Source: Aquirufa rosea (GTDB lineage: Bacteria; Bacteroidota; Bacteroidia; Cytophagales; Spirosomataceae). Taken from it: DNA of 64,000 nucleotides. The notes under the pieces were generated by a model that saw nothing but the letters and a program-made list of their open reading frames with translations, was not told where the DNA came from and searched no databases. This document shows positions 8,164 to 19,200 of this stretch, in pieces; the stretch's first letter is position 1; each line of letters begins with the position of its first letter. Both the position numbers and the translations under genes were made by a program. The stretch covers positions 248,001 through 312,000 of the forward strand of contig NZ_SDHY01000002.1 in assembly GCF_004118285.1 (NCBI RefSeq). The letters are read 5' to 3'.

Positions 8164-10028
8164 TTTAAAGTATCTTTTTTAGTTTTTACAGGTTTTGGTC
8201 CAGTTACCGACAATACATTCGGAAGGTAACTCTTATTCATGAATTTCTCCTCCACGGCCTTTCTATCCACTTTTCCTTTTAAATATTTCTCAATGATGAG
8301 CGAAGCAATGGGTGCCGCCGCAAAACCTCCAAAACCGGCATTCTCCACAAATACAGCAATGGCAATTTTGGGGTTGTCTTTCGGTGCAAAGGCAATGAAA
8401 ACGGAATGATCTTCCCCTTTGGCATTTTGAGAAGTACCCGTTTTACCGCACATAACGATGTCAGGAATTTTACCATCTCCGCCCACCGTACCATGCAAAA
8501 CAGCATCCTTCATTCCTTCGATAACCACTCCAAAGTGCTTGGAATCTATGCCTACTGACACAGGTGTTTTATAAAATGGATCCACCTCTTTCTTATCGCC
8601 AATAGCCTTCACAATATGCGGAGGAATATACCAACCTCTGTTGGCAATAATCGCAGCCACATTCGCCATTTTTAAAGGATTCACCACCAACTCTCCCTCA
8701 CCGATACTCAAGGAATAAATGTTGGAAAACTTCCACGTATTTTCACCTTTATACACCTTATTGTAATAGTCTACATTGGGTAAAATACCTTTTTTCTCAT
8801 TACCTAAATCCACACCCAACTTTCTTCCAAACCCAAAATTGGCTACTAGCTCAGACCAGCGTTTTAAACCTTGTGCTGAACGCTCATAGGTATTTCCTTG
8901 GGTCCCATCATACAATATTTTTCTAAAAGCATGATAGAAATAAGGGTTACAAGACCATTGAATGGCATTGTGCAGATCATTATGAGAAGTATTGTGGGAG
9001 TGGCACTTGACAGGTGCACCAGCATGGGTAAAAACACTCCCTGGTGTAATAATGCCTAATTGAAGACCCACCAAGGCTTGGATTAATTTAAAAGTTGATC
9101 CTGGACGATAATAGGCGGAAGGAGGTCGATTTAGTAATGGCTTCATTGGATCCAATGCCAAATTGCGGTAGTATTTGGAAAAATTTCTTCCAGCCAAAAG
9201 ACTTGGGTCATAGGATGGCGCAGACACCATCGTTAAAATTTCCCCTGTACTCGGTTCTATGGCCACCACTGAACCCACTTTGTTACGCATTAAACTATCC
9301 GCATATTCCTGCAAGCGAATATCCACACCCGTGTAAAGATTCTTCCCTGCAATGGGCTGAATATCCAAACTCCCCTCCTTAAAATCTCCCTTTTCCACTC
9401 CATTACTATTCACCATGCGGTATTTCACCCCCCGCTGACCCCTCAAATCTTCCTCATAAAAGCTCTCGATTCCCGACACCCCGACATAATCCCCTTGTCG
9501 GTAATAATCGTCTTTTTGAGTAGATAAAGAAGTAGAATTAATCTCTGCCACATAACCCAAGGCATTGGAGAATGCCTTAGATTGATAAGTTCTAAAGGCC
9601 GTGGTGGTAAAAGTAAATCCAGGAAAATCCACCATAGCATCTTGCACTCGGGCGAAGTCCTCTTTCGATAAATGCTTTAAAAATAAGTAAGGCTTTACCC
9701 TAGAATAAGCTTTTGCCTGCTTGCATGTAGAATCAAAATATGCCCTTGTGATGCCAAATAGCCGACAAAACTGCATGGTATCTCGCACACGAGCCTTCCT
9801 GGGCGTGATGTACAAATCGTAAACAGGCGTATTGTAAACGATTAATTTATTGTTTCGATCATAAACCTCTCCCCGAAAAGGAACTTGAATAATTTTCCTG
9901 ATGGCATTGTTATCGGCTGCCTTCTCATAACTATCATCTATGACCTGAAGAAAAAATAACTTACCTATAAACACCAGGCCAATGATGATAAAGAACAACA
10001 ATAGAATTTGTCTACGACCCTCAAACAC
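8160..10028 (-). CDS. mrdA: Penicillin-binding protein 2 (elongation transpeptidase)
   Basis: This class B PBP cross-links peptidoglycan with RodA. The 622 residues comprise an N-terminal membrane anchor (about 8-28), a pedestal domain, and a transpeptidase domain with STFK (Ser311, Lys314), SCN (359-361) and KTGTS (529-533). The start is a GTG (complement of 10026-10028) directly preceded in frame by a TAG, so no longer version is possible. Upstream on the same strand lies atpZ, an unusual neighbour for this gene. Confidence 0.94.
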   Translation of the reverse strand: MFEGRRQILLLFFIIIGLVFIGKLFFLQVIDDSYEKAADNNAIRKIIQVPFRGEVYDRNNKLIVYNTPVYDLYITPRKARVRDTMQFCRLFGITRAYFDSTCKQAKAYSRVKPYLFLKHLSKEDFARVQDAMVDFPGFTFTTTAFRTYQSKAFSNALGYVAEINSTSLSTQKDDYYRQGDYVGVSGIESFYEEDLRGQRGVKYRMVNSNGVEKGDFKEGSLDIQPIAGKNLYTGVDIRLQEYADSLMRNKVGSVVAIEPSTGEILTMVSAPSYDPSLLAGRNFSKYYRNLALDPMKPLLNRPPSAYYRPGSTFKLIQALVGLQLGIITPGSVFTHAGAPVKCHSHNTSHNDLHNAIQWSCNPYFYHAFRKILYDGTQGNTYERSAQGLKRWSELVANFGFGRKLGVDLGNEKKGILPNVDYYNKVYKGENTWKFSNIYSLSIGEGELVVNPLKMANVAAIIANRGWYIPPHIVKAIGDKKEVDPFYKTPVSVGIDSKHFGVVIEGMKDAVLHGTVGGDGKIPDIVMCGKTGTSQNAKGEDHSVFIAFAPKDNPKIAIAVFVENAGFGGFAAAPIASLIIEKYLKGKVDRKAVEEKFMNKSYLPNVLSVTGPKPVKTKKDTLK

Positions 10029-10104
10029 CTAAAGAAAACATTAACATGAAAAATCTCAGCAATTTACAGAAATATCTCGGCTTATAAATCGAGCGAATTG
10101 CCAA

Positions 10105-10290
10105 TTATTTTAACAAACTTCGAATCAAACCGAACATGGAAAAGACGATGGAGCCTAATGAAAAAACGATTGTCATCCAGGGTTTGCTGAATTGAAAGTA
10201 AGCATCCAAATACCTGCCCAGCCATACTCCTAATAATATGGTGACCAACATCTGAAAAGCGGCTCCCATGTATTTTTGATAGGGGTTCAT
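10105..10290 (-). CDS. atpZ: AtpZ/AtpI family small membrane protein
   Basis: This 61-residue protein has two membrane helices (about residues 9-27 and 38-58) with the motif GVWLGRYLDAYF between them. This is the pattern of AtpZ, which normally heads the ATP synthase operon and works with AtpI. Here it lies 7.4 kb from atpB, upstream of mrdA and on the opposite strand. The frame at 10082-10312 on the same strand is a shadow. Assignment is by motif and topology. Confidence 0.8.
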   Translation of the reverse strand: MNPYQKYMGAAFQMLVTILLGVWLGRYLDAYFQFSKPWMTIVFSLGSIVFSMFGLIRSLLK

Positions 10291-10354
10291 AAGTTAAGAT
10301 TAAATTAATCACAAAGCCATGCTAAATTTATCCCTTTTTCGTTGAGATAAATTG

Positions 10355-10362
10355 TAAATTTG
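10355..10362 (+). promoter_or_regulatory. -7 box of the PorW/SprE-like gene
   Basis: TAAATTTG matches the Bacteroidota -7 consensus TAnnTTTG. Transcription would start near 10368, 14 nt before the ATG at 10382. No clear TTTG is seen at the -33 position. Confidence 0.5.
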
Positions 10363-10381
10363 AACAATTTTGGATTTCCAC

Positions 10382-12496
10382 ATGCATATAAGATTTTGGC
10401 TTCTTGGTTTATTGGCTCTTGTGAGTGCTTGTTCTCAACAAAGCACCAAGCCTGCTGCGGTGGCATTCCACAACCTCAACGCCAAATACAATGCGATTTG
10501 GCAAGCCGATCGAATCAAAAATACGATCCAAAAGAAATTTTGGGAGGAACATAAGGAAGACTACCGAGCAATCCTCCCCATACTTCCAGCTGTTGATTCA
10601 ACTTTTGGACAGCAACATGCCTCCGAGATTGATCAAGTAATCAAAAAGGCTTCACTAGTCATTGATCGCCACCAAAACTCCCATTTTATTGATGATGCCT
10701 ATTCCTTAATAGGCTGGGGGCGATACATTAAAAAGGATTTTAAAAATGCGGTGGAGACATTTAAGTTTGTGAATTCGATCGACAATGACCCTCGTTCGCA
10801 ATTCACTTCCTTACTTCATCTGTATCAAATTTATACTTTTCAACACGATTTCGTTTCGGCAGAAAAGGTATCGGAGTTTATCCAGACACTAAACCTCAAC
10901 CGCGAACAAAAGAATTCTTACTTGTTGGCTAGAGCTTTTTATCATCAAAACAAAAACGAAATAATTCCTACCATTGCACTTTTAGAGGAAGTTATTCCTT
11001 CCCTCAAAGCTGGGGAGGAAAAAGCCCGTTTATTCTTCATTCTTGGGCAAATGTTTGAATCTCAAGGGAAAAATAAATTAGCCTTGGAAAACTTCGCGTT
11101 AGTTAAAAAAAACAAGGCTAGTTACGAATTACAATTCCGGGCTACTTTAGCTGTTCACCAACTAAACAATGATGCAGTAGAACTGGAAAAAATGATTCGA
11201 GAGCCTAAAAACGCCGACCTCGTTTCAGCTATTTATGTCGCTTTGGGGCAGATGTATTTCAAAAACAAAGAATACGAAAAAGCCAAAAATTATTGGACAA
11301 AAGGTGGTAGTAATGGAAGTGATCGAGGGGAAGTATATTTGCAATTAGGAAACCTGTTTGCTTCTCAACTAAAACAATTGGATGAAGCAGCGCTGTATTT
11401 TGATAGTGCTGCTACCTATCTTTCTCCCAATCATCCGGCCCATGCATCCGCTCAAAAACTTAAAGCTACATGGTCTAACTATTTAAAATTAAGTCAAGCC
11501 CTGAGCAAAGAGGATTCATTGCTTCATTTAAGTCAAATGTCTTTGGACGAGTTAAGCTCCCTTTACCAAAAGACCCATAAAAAACTGGCCAAGAAATCGG
11601 ATTCCTTGAATAATGCGAAGATACCCCTGGCCAGCCAAGTGAGCTTTACTAGAAGGCCATCTACTCCTGAACAACAAAGTTTTTACTTTTATAATGATCA
11701 GGCCAGAATTCAAGGTCAGCAAGAATTTAACAACAAATGGGGCGTGAGAACTCTGGAAGATTTTTGGAATCGAAAAAATAAAAATAACAACCTGAATAGT
11801 CAGATTGTCAACCTAACTCAGAACAATCCCAATCCTTCCAATGAAAATTTGAAGCCTTTATCCACAAGTACTGAGAATAAGGATTCCCTGCAGATTTGGC
11901 TCAATTCAATACCCAAAAGTGCTCAAGAGATAGCCCAGGTAAAAAAACGTCAAGAGGAGGCTCTATTTGAATTAGGGAAATTTGTCCAATTAGAAATCGG
12001 AGAAAAAGATCAGGCTCGTCAAATTTTGAAAAAACTGTTGGCCAACTATCCTGGAAGCACACATGAGGCAGAAGCACTATATTTATTGTATTTAAGCAGT
12101 CCAAAAGAATCACCCGAGCAAAAAGCCTACAGGACTAGCCTATTTGATCGCTTCCCCACTGCTTATTTCAAGCAATTGATACTGAAAATTGAAAATGGAA
12201 GCTTGACAGAAAGCAATGAATTGGCAGCACAAAAAGCTTATGAACAAGCCTTTACACAATTTAAATCTTCCAATTTCACCGAAGCATCGCGACTGTGTCA
12301 ACAAATCTTGCAGCAGTTTCCGGGTAGTAACTTAGAAGATAAAGTCGTATTTTTAAAGGCTCTTTGTTACGGAGGACTAAAAGAATACTCCAACTATCAA
12401 GACAATTTAAAAAACTTCATACAAGCTTTCCCAAAAAGCCCATTAACAACGGAGGCAGAAGCATTATTAAATGCTTATTCCAAAAATAAAAACTAA
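10382..12496 (+). CDS. PorW/SprE-like TPR lipoprotein (T9SS/gliding associated)
   Basis: This is a 704-residue predicted lipoprotein with lipobox LVSAC (Cys at residue 17) and many TPR-like helical repeats. The segment just after the signal, FHNLNAKYNAIWQAD, resembles the opening of SprE/PorW proteins, which are outer-membrane-associated lipoproteins needed for type IX secretion. The final 100 residues again look like TPRs. A TTG four codons upstream is possible, but the ATG at 10382 fits the promoter and signal peptide better. A T9SS client at 53155-55287 shows that the organism needs such a system. Confidence 0.7.
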   Translation: MHIRFWLLGLLALVSACSQQSTKPAAVAFHNLNAKYNAIWQADRIKNTIQKKFWEEHKEDYRAILPILPAVDSTFGQQHASEIDQVIKKASLVIDRHQNSHFIDDAYSLIGWGRYIKKDFKNAVETFKFVNSIDNDPRSQFTSLLHLYQIYTFQHDFVSAEKVSEFIQTLNLNREQKNSYLLARAFYHQNKNEIIPTIALLEEVIPSLKAGEEKARLFFILGQMFESQGKNKLALENFALVKKNKASYELQFRATLAVHQLNNDAVELEKMIREPKNADLVSAIYVALGQMYFKNKEYEKAKNYWTKGGSNGSDRGEVYLQLGNLFASQLKQLDEAALYFDSAATYLSPNHPAHASAQKLKATWSNYLKLSQALSKEDSLLHLSQMSLDELSSLYQKTHKKLAKKSDSLNNAKIPLASQVSFTRRPSTPEQQSFYFYNDQARIQGQQEFNNKWGVRTLEDFWNRKNKNNNLNSQIVNLTQNNPNPSNENLKPLSTSTENKDSLQIWLNSIPKSAQEIAQVKKRQEEALFELGKFVQLEIGEKDQARQILKKLLANYPGSTHEAEALYLLYLSSPKESPEQKAYRTSLFDRFPTAYFKQLILKIENGSLTESNELAAQKAYEQAFTQFKSSNFTEASRLCQQILQQFPGSNLEDKVVFLKALCYGGLKEYSNYQDNLKNFIQAFPKSPLTTEAEALLNAYSKNKN

Positions 12497-12497
12497 T

Positions 12498-14810
12498 ATG
12501 TTCGAATTTGAAGAGGGAAAATATCTAAAACTGATTCGATTTACTTATAAATTCTTATTGGGTTCTACCTTGTTTGCTGTGCTTTTTATTACAGCAGTCA
12601 ATTTTAATTTTCTTTGGCTTTTTGGCGGAATGCCTAGCTTATATGAGTTAGAAAATCCTAAGAGCCAAGAGGCTTCATTGTTAATCTCGGAGGATGGCCA
12701 AGAAATTGGAAAATACTTCCGTGAAAATCGCCACCCAGTGGAATTTGAGGAATTATCTCCTGCCATAATCAACACGCTCATGGCCACGGAAGATGCTCGT
12801 TTCACTACCCACTCCGGTATAGATATGCGCTCCATGATGCGTGTGGTGCTCAGTATGGGAACCTCAGGTGGGGGAAGTACTATTTCCCAACAATTAGCCA
12901 AAAACCTGTTTCACACACGCTCGATTGAATTTGGTGAAGACGATCCTCTATACATGGGTTTACTCATGAAGATTGGAGGTCTAAAGACCGCTATTGCCAA
13001 AGTCAAAGAATGGATTTTAGCCATCAAATTGGAAAGACGCTATACCAAGCAGGAAATTATGGCCATGTACTTGAACGAAGTTAGTTTTGGTAATAATGCC
13101 TATGGCATACAAGTGGCTTGTCGGACCTATTTCCAAAAAGACGTCAAAACGGTCACACTTACAGAAGCTGCCACACTGATTGGTTTATTACAAAATCCAT
13201 CTTTATATGACCCACGCATCCGCCCAGAAAAAACCTTGGAGAGAAGAAATGTAGTTTTAGGCCAATTAGCCAAGTACGACTATATTTTAAGAGATGAAGC
13301 CGAGCGTTTGATGGAAACACCTTTAAACTTAAAGTTTAAGGTAGAAAACCAAAACACTGGAGCAGCACCTTATTTCAGGGAAAGTGTTAGAAAACAAATT
13401 TTGGCTATCATCAAAGAAATAAATGCCGATAGACCTGAGGATCAACAAATTAACCTGTATACTTCTGGACTTCGTATCTATACCAGCATCGACTCTCGTA
13501 TGCAAAAGTATGCTGAAGAGTCGATTCAGGAGCACATGCGTGCGGAACAAGGTCTATTCAATGCACATTGGAAAGGGAGAAATCCTTGGGTCAATGAAGA
13601 AATGAAGGAAATCAAAGGATTCCTGAAAGATGCCATGAAACGGACAGATCGATACCGTGAATTGATGGCGGCCTATAACAATGATGAGTTTAAAGTATGG
13701 GAAGAACTGAACAGGAAGGTAAAAATGACGGTTTTTTCCTACCAAGGCGACATCGATACCACTATGAGCTCAATGGATTCCCTTAACTATTATAAAAGAA
13801 TATTGAACTGCGGTTTTATGGCAATGGACCCAACTAATGGCCATGTGAAAGCCTGGATCGGTGGTATCAATTATAAATACTTCAAATTTGACCACATCAC
13901 ACAGAGTAGAAGGCAGCCGGGGTCTACCTTCAAGCCATTTGTTTATGGAGCAGCCATAGAAAATGAATTAGCCACTCCTTGCGATGAACTCATCGACGAG
14001 CCTGTCACCTTCGGAGAAGAAGATGGATTGACCACTGGAACATGGACCCCTCAAAATTCAGATGGGAAATACAGCTACGAAAAACTAAAGCTTCGTCGGG
14101 CCATGGCCTTATCCATCAATACCATTTCAGCCAAATTAATGAAAGAAATGGGGCCTCAAAAAATTGCTGATTTTGCGCACAAGGCTGGAATTACTAGTCC
14201 TTTATACGAAGGCCCTTCCCTTTGTTTGGGAGCCTCAGAAGTATCTGTATTTGAGCAGGTGGCTGGTTATAGCACCTTTGCCAACTTAGGAGAAAGAATT
14301 GAGCCTATCATGATTTTGAAAATAACTGATAAGGTGGGCAATGTGCTTCGGGAGTTTTCTCCTACGGCTAAAGCAGCCATTAAACCGGAAACAGCCTACT
14401 TAATGACATATATGTTGCAGGGTGCCGTTCAAGAACCCGGAGGAACTGCCGAGGGACTTAAAAGAACTTCCATTGTGGCAGAGAATGAAATTGGTGCCAA
14501 AACAGGTACCACTTCCAACTACTCTGATGGTTGGTTCATGGGAGTCACTCAAAAATTAGTAGCAGGCGTATGGGTAGGTGGAGATGATCGTAGTATCCAC
14601 TTTAGAACCTTGGCCCTTGGTCAAGGAGCCAAAATGGCCATGCCAGCCTATGCTAAATTCATGGAAAAAGTATATTCCGACCAAACTTTAGCCATTGAAG
14701 GCTATCGAAAAATGCCATTTTTAAAGCCTGAGAAGTTTGTATTTGATTTCACATGCAGTGGTAAAGTAGGCATCGATTCATCAGCAATACAAAATACCAA
14801 TGTTCAATAA
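12498..14810 (+). CDS. Class A penicillin-binding protein (PBP1A-like)
   Basis: This bifunctional enzyme polymerises and cross-links peptidoglycan. The 770-residue product has a membrane anchor near residues 12-43, a GT51 domain with catalytic Glu98 in ATEDARFTTHSGID and the GGSTISQQLAKN motif, and a transpeptidase domain with STFK (about 476-479), SIN and KTGTTSN. I start at the ATG 1 nt after the PorW-like stop (12494-12496) rather than nine codons upstream inside that gene. The pattern of stop, T, ATG is repeated at the next junction, indicating one operon. Confidence 0.94.
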   Translation: MFEFEEGKYLKLIRFTYKFLLGSTLFAVLFITAVNFNFLWLFGGMPSLYELENPKSQEASLLISEDGQEIGKYFRENRHPVEFEELSPAIINTLMATEDARFTTHSGIDMRSMMRVVLSMGTSGGGSTISQQLAKNLFHTRSIEFGEDDPLYMGLLMKIGGLKTAIAKVKEWILAIKLERRYTKQEIMAMYLNEVSFGNNAYGIQVACRTYFQKDVKTVTLTEAATLIGLLQNPSLYDPRIRPEKTLERRNVVLGQLAKYDYILRDEAERLMETPLNLKFKVENQNTGAAPYFRESVRKQILAIIKEINADRPEDQQINLYTSGLRIYTSIDSRMQKYAEESIQEHMRAEQGLFNAHWKGRNPWVNEEMKEIKGFLKDAMKRTDRYRELMAAYNNDEFKVWEELNRKVKMTVFSYQGDIDTTMSSMDSLNYYKRILNCGFMAMDPTNGHVKAWIGGINYKYFKFDHITQSRRQPGSTFKPFVYGAAIENELATPCDELIDEPVTFGEEDGLTTGTWTPQNSDGKYSYEKLKLRRAMALSINTISAKLMKEMGPQKIADFAHKAGITSPLYEGPSLCLGASEVSVFEQVAGYSTFANLGERIEPIMILKITDKVGNVLREFSPTAKAAIKPETAYLMTYMLQGAVQEPGGTAEGLKRTSIVAENEIGAKTGTTSNYSDGWFMGVTQKLVAGVWVGGDDRSIHFRTLALGQGAKMAMPAYAKFMEKVYSDQTLAIEGYRKMPFLKPEKFVFDFTCSGKVGIDSSAIQNTNVQ

Positions 14811-14811
14811 T

Positions 14812-16290
14812 ATGCGTTTTTTTGCCGCCTTATTAGGTTTAACTTTATGTATTACCGCTTGTCAAGAAAGTAAAGAGGAAAAAAGTGCCCGATTAGCCAA
14901 AGAAACATGCTCCTCTTGTCACAAATTCCCCGATCCCTCCTTGCTCGACAAAAAAACTTGGAAAGAGGGAGTTTTGCCTGAGATGGGCTATCGCTTGGGT
15001 ATCGGTGATCGCTTTCAATTGATGACCCGTATTTCTGAGGAGCAATATCAAAGTGCCATGGCGATGGATATCTATCCATTAGACCCCAAAATTAGCGAGG
15101 AAGATTGGCAATCCATCGTGGATTATTATGTAAACAATGCTCCCGAAAAACCCATACCTCAAAAGAAGAGAAGTACAATCAGCACCTCTACCCTGCATTT
15201 TAAAGAAGAAACTTTAATTTCTAAAAAAGATCCATTGGGTGTGGTGATTTCATTACGGATTGAACCGACTAAAGGAGAAGTTTGGGCAGGAACCAGAAAT
15301 CGTACCTTATGGGTACTTGATTCCAAAAAGCAAATTAAAAGAACCGTAGAAACTAACAGCCCGGTAGCATTAACACAAATGTTGGCGGGAACTCCCTACC
15401 TTCTGGCCATTGGTAAAATGTATCCAAATGATGAAAAAATTGGCACCATGTATTCCATCAATCCTCAGGGAAAATTGCTTGCTCAAATTGATTCACTCAA
15501 GCGACCAGTGGATGTACAGATCAGTGATTTTAATGGCGATGGAGTTCAAGATTTCGTCATCTGTGAATATGGATTTGAAAGAGGTCAATTGACCTGGGTT
15601 GATGGGAAAAATAAAACTAGACATGTGTTAAAAGCACAAGCCGGAGCCCGCAATGTGGTCATTAAAGATTATACGGGAGATGGCAAACCTGACTTGTTAG
15701 TTTTAATGGCACAATCCCGAGAAGGAGTTTCCCTATTCATTAATAAAGGACAAGGAATCTTTGTGGAAAAACCCCTTCTTCAGTTCGATTCGGTATTTGG
15801 TAGCAGTTATATGGAAGTGGCTGACATGAACCAAGACGGCCACGATGACATCATCGTTTCCAATGGGGATAATGCCGACTATTCTCGTTCAAAAAAGGCA
15901 TTTCATGGCGTTCATGTGTACTTAAATGACGGAAGAAATAACTTTAAAGAAGGCTATTTTTATCCGTCTTATGGCGCCTCCAAAACCGTCGCAAGGGACT
16001 TCGACCAGGACGGAGATTTAGACCTAGCGATGATTGCATTTTTTGCTGAAAATGACCAGGGACGAAATGAAAATTTCTTATACTTCCAAAATCAAGGAAA
16101 CATGACCTTCCAAGTGAGCAATTTAAACATTGGTAATGGCGGTCATTACATTTGTATGGATGCGGGAGATGTAGATCAAGATGGGGATATTGATATTGTC
16201 TTAGGTAACTATCAATTTGGTGCTGTGAAGCCAGGAACCCAACTGACTCCTGGACTTCAACTGACCTATTTCAAGAACCTAATTCGCTAA
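14812..16290 (+). CDS. Haem-c motif lipoprotein with FG-GAP/VCBS repeats
   Basis: This 492-residue predicted lipoprotein has lipobox ITAC (Cys17), a single haem c attachment motif CSSCH (33-37), and then FG-GAP/VCBS-like propeller repeats with Asp-rich calcium loops such as DFNGDGVQD, DYTGDGKPD, DMNQDGHDD and DVDQDGDID. The ATG at 14812 lies 1 nt past the PBP stop. It runs tail-to-tail into the ASPIC-type gene with a 12-nt overlap (16279-16290). The function is unknown; the architecture suggests a surface-exposed electron-transfer or binding protein. Confidence 0.75.
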   Translation: MRFFAALLGLTLCITACQESKEEKSARLAKETCSSCHKFPDPSLLDKKTWKEGVLPEMGYRLGIGDRFQLMTRISEEQYQSAMAMDIYPLDPKISEEDWQSIVDYYVNNAPEKPIPQKKRSTISTSTLHFKEETLISKKDPLGVVISLRIEPTKGEVWAGTRNRTLWVLDSKKQIKRTVETNSPVALTQMLAGTPYLLAIGKMYPNDEKIGTMYSINPQGKLLAQIDSLKRPVDVQISDFNGDGVQDFVICEYGFERGQLTWVDGKNKTRHVLKAQAGARNVVIKDYTGDGKPDLLVLMAQSREGVSLFINKGQGIFVEKPLLQFDSVFGSSYMEVADMNQDGHDDIIVSNGDNADYSRSKKAFHGVHVYLNDGRNNFKEGYFYPSYGASKTVARDFDQDGDLDLAMIAFFAENDQGRNENFLYFQNQGNMTFQVSNLNIGNGGHYICMDAGDVDQDGDIDIVLGNYQFGAVKPGTQLTPGLQLTYFKNLIR

Positions 16291-19200
16291 TTTAGCGCCT
16301 TGAGGAACATATCCTTGAGCCAATCCACTTTGGCTTAGGTAAGAAGCACCATAGGTCCACCAAACTTTTTGTTTCTTGCCTAAATACTCATAGGTGAAAT
16401 CTTTGGGAGCATTGACCAATGGCATAAAACTCTTCACAGGCTTAAATACATGTATTTCGCCTCGGTTTTGCAAAGCCAAAAAGCCCAATTGATTCTTACC
16501 TAATTGAATGCTTACCAAGGATTTAGCATCCTTTGGTACAAACAATCCAGAATTAGGCTGATAAGTAAATTTACCTTTGCCATTTCCTAATAATACCCCA
16601 CCATTAGAAGCATCATAACGCCCGGTGGACACCTCATTACCAAAGTTATTTCCGACATACAATACATCTAAAAATCCATCTTGGTTGATGTCCAATACCT
16701 GCATACCGTTCATTGCAGAAACCTGTGCCATGGCAGGTAATTCATGAATAGCAAATTTACCCTTACCCAAATTCTCTATATAAACTGAGGCGTTTTCAGT
16801 AAATGCTACTTTGGAAGATTTTTTCTTCTCTGTATCAGTAAACATATCCTCTTGCTTAGCCTTACCGAAATCCTTGTAATAAACATAGCGCGCACGGGTA
16901 GCATTCAGCTGTTTATGTGTATCATCTTTTCCAAACAATGGATATGATTCATAAAGACCTTTCGGACCTTCAAAATACACAAATGGGAAAATATCATATA
17001 AGCCATTACCATCTAAATCCCCATGTACAATTTCCACTGGTTGCTTAGGATTAGCTCGCAAAATGGTGTTCTTACCCATATTTCCAGCAAGAAAATCAAG
17101 ATCTCCATCCTGATCAAAATCAGCACTAGTGATAGATGCCCATAATCCAGTAGCATTCTCCAATCCTGTTTCAGAAAGTTTGACCAATTTAGCCTTCTGA
17201 TTTTCAAAAACTTGGATAGGTTGATATTCACCAGCTACCACCAAATCCATCCATCCATCTTGATTAACATCAGCCCAAACAGCATCGCAAGCAAGAGCCT
17301 CCTTTAATAAATCTGGAGCCCAAGTAGCCGTGGCATCAGTGAATTTAATTTGACCTAGTTTGGAATCATTTCGTAATAATCTGGAAACCGTTCCTTTAGG
17401 ATATTCAAAAGGCACATTTCTACCGCTAACAAATAAATCCAAGTCCCCATCACGGTCAAAATCAATGGCCCTTACGCCGGAATTACTCTCGACAAAACTA
17501 GGTAATGCCTGACTATCCAAGCTAAAATTCCCTTTTCCGTCATTTTTATAAATGACATCTTGAAAACTTGGTGAATTTGGCTTATCCTCTGCACCCCCGC
17601 GAGCGATGTATAAATCTAAATCACCATCTTTATCCAAATCAGCTAATAATGAACCTAAATCCTCTCCCATTTTTTTAGGTTGGTCCAATGCACCATCCAA
17701 TGGCTTCGAAGTAAAGCGACCGTTGGCCTGTTGGGTATAAATAAGTCCAGAATAAAACTTAGAACCACCAACAAAGAAATCCTCTAATCCATCGCCATTA
17801 ATATCCCCAACCGAACAACCAGGTCCTAGCTGTGAAAGCTTAAATGGCAGGAGAATTTGGAAGTTGAAATCTACAAAATCATATTCTTTATGTACATCTG
17901 TCAATTGAAGAGACTGGCTGATATCTTCTAACAGCGGTTTAGGCTGATCAAACATGCTTTGAATAGGCTCTTTAGCATCCGATTCCTTCACAGTAATCAC
18001 CTTATTTTTTCCTGGATTTTTAATCACCTGCATGGAATCATTAGGCCAAAAAATGCGCATTTCTTTGATGGCTAATTTGTTACCTAAGCCTATGTGAGCC
18101 ACGGTTTCCACACTGGATAAATATCCACGATAAGGCGTATTTTCATAATAATATCGGGAACCATCACTGAAAATTGCTTCAATCTTCGCTCCGAGGCCTA
18201 ATAGATTTTTAGCCTTTCCCTCAAACTTAACTCGTAAATATTGAGACTTTTCCTTGTCTTGTTCGATGGTGTTATTGCGATAAACAAAAGCCTCATCATT
18301 GATATTATTTACCACATAATCCAAGTCTCCATCATTATCTAAATCGCCATAAACCGCACCATTAGAAAAGGATGCTACATTAATACCCCAATTAGCACTT
18401 ACATCATCAAATTTCAATCCGCCCAAGTTCTTGAAAGCATAATTATTGATTTTAATTACTGGCAATTTCTCCAACATGATGGCCTCTGAGGTTAGTCGTT
18501 TGGATTCAGCCTGATAAGACATGAAATCACGATCGGTTACGTCTTTAGGAAAACCATTAGTAATCAATAAATCGCGATAACCATCGTTGTCAAAATCCGC
18601 TAAAGAGGGGCACCAGCTCCATTCGGTTTCAGCCACCCCAGCCATTAAACCTATCTCTTGGAAAGGATAGGGTTGACCATTGGGTTGTTTACCTGCATTT
18701 AATTGCAGGGTATTGCGCATATATTGATAAGTATATCCATAAGTATCACTATTCAAATAGGTTTGGTAATGATTTCCTGGTGCCAATTGCTTTTTGCGAT
18801 CATTGCTTTTAGGCAACATATCCAAAGCCACAATGTCTGCCAAACCATCATTGTTAATATCTGCCACATCATTACCCATAGCACTGAGGCTGGTATGCTT
18901 AAAATAGATCTTAGATTGATCCGTAAAAGTTCCGTTTTGATTATTGATATACAAAATATCATCAGAAACATAGTCGTTAGTTACATAAATATCCGGCCAA
19001 TTGTCCTGATTGATATCACAAATATTAATACCTAAACCGAATCCTTCTAAGTTAATTCCTGCTTCTCTAGATACATTGGTAAATACAGGATGTTTTAATG
19101 TTTCTGACCAATCATTTCGATACAATCTATCAGTATTAGGATAGCTTCCATCCGTTACTTTTGGACGAAAAAGGGACGGAAACTCTGTGATTTTATCGGT

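Noticed and set aside
10082-10312. 76-codon frame on the minus strand
   Set aside because: It overlaps atpZ in another frame; atpZ has the clear two-helix family pattern.
18703-19035. 110-codon plus-strand frame inside the ASPIC gene
   Set aside because: Its Ile-rich product is the shadow of the repeated Asp/Asn-rich calcium loops on the other strand.
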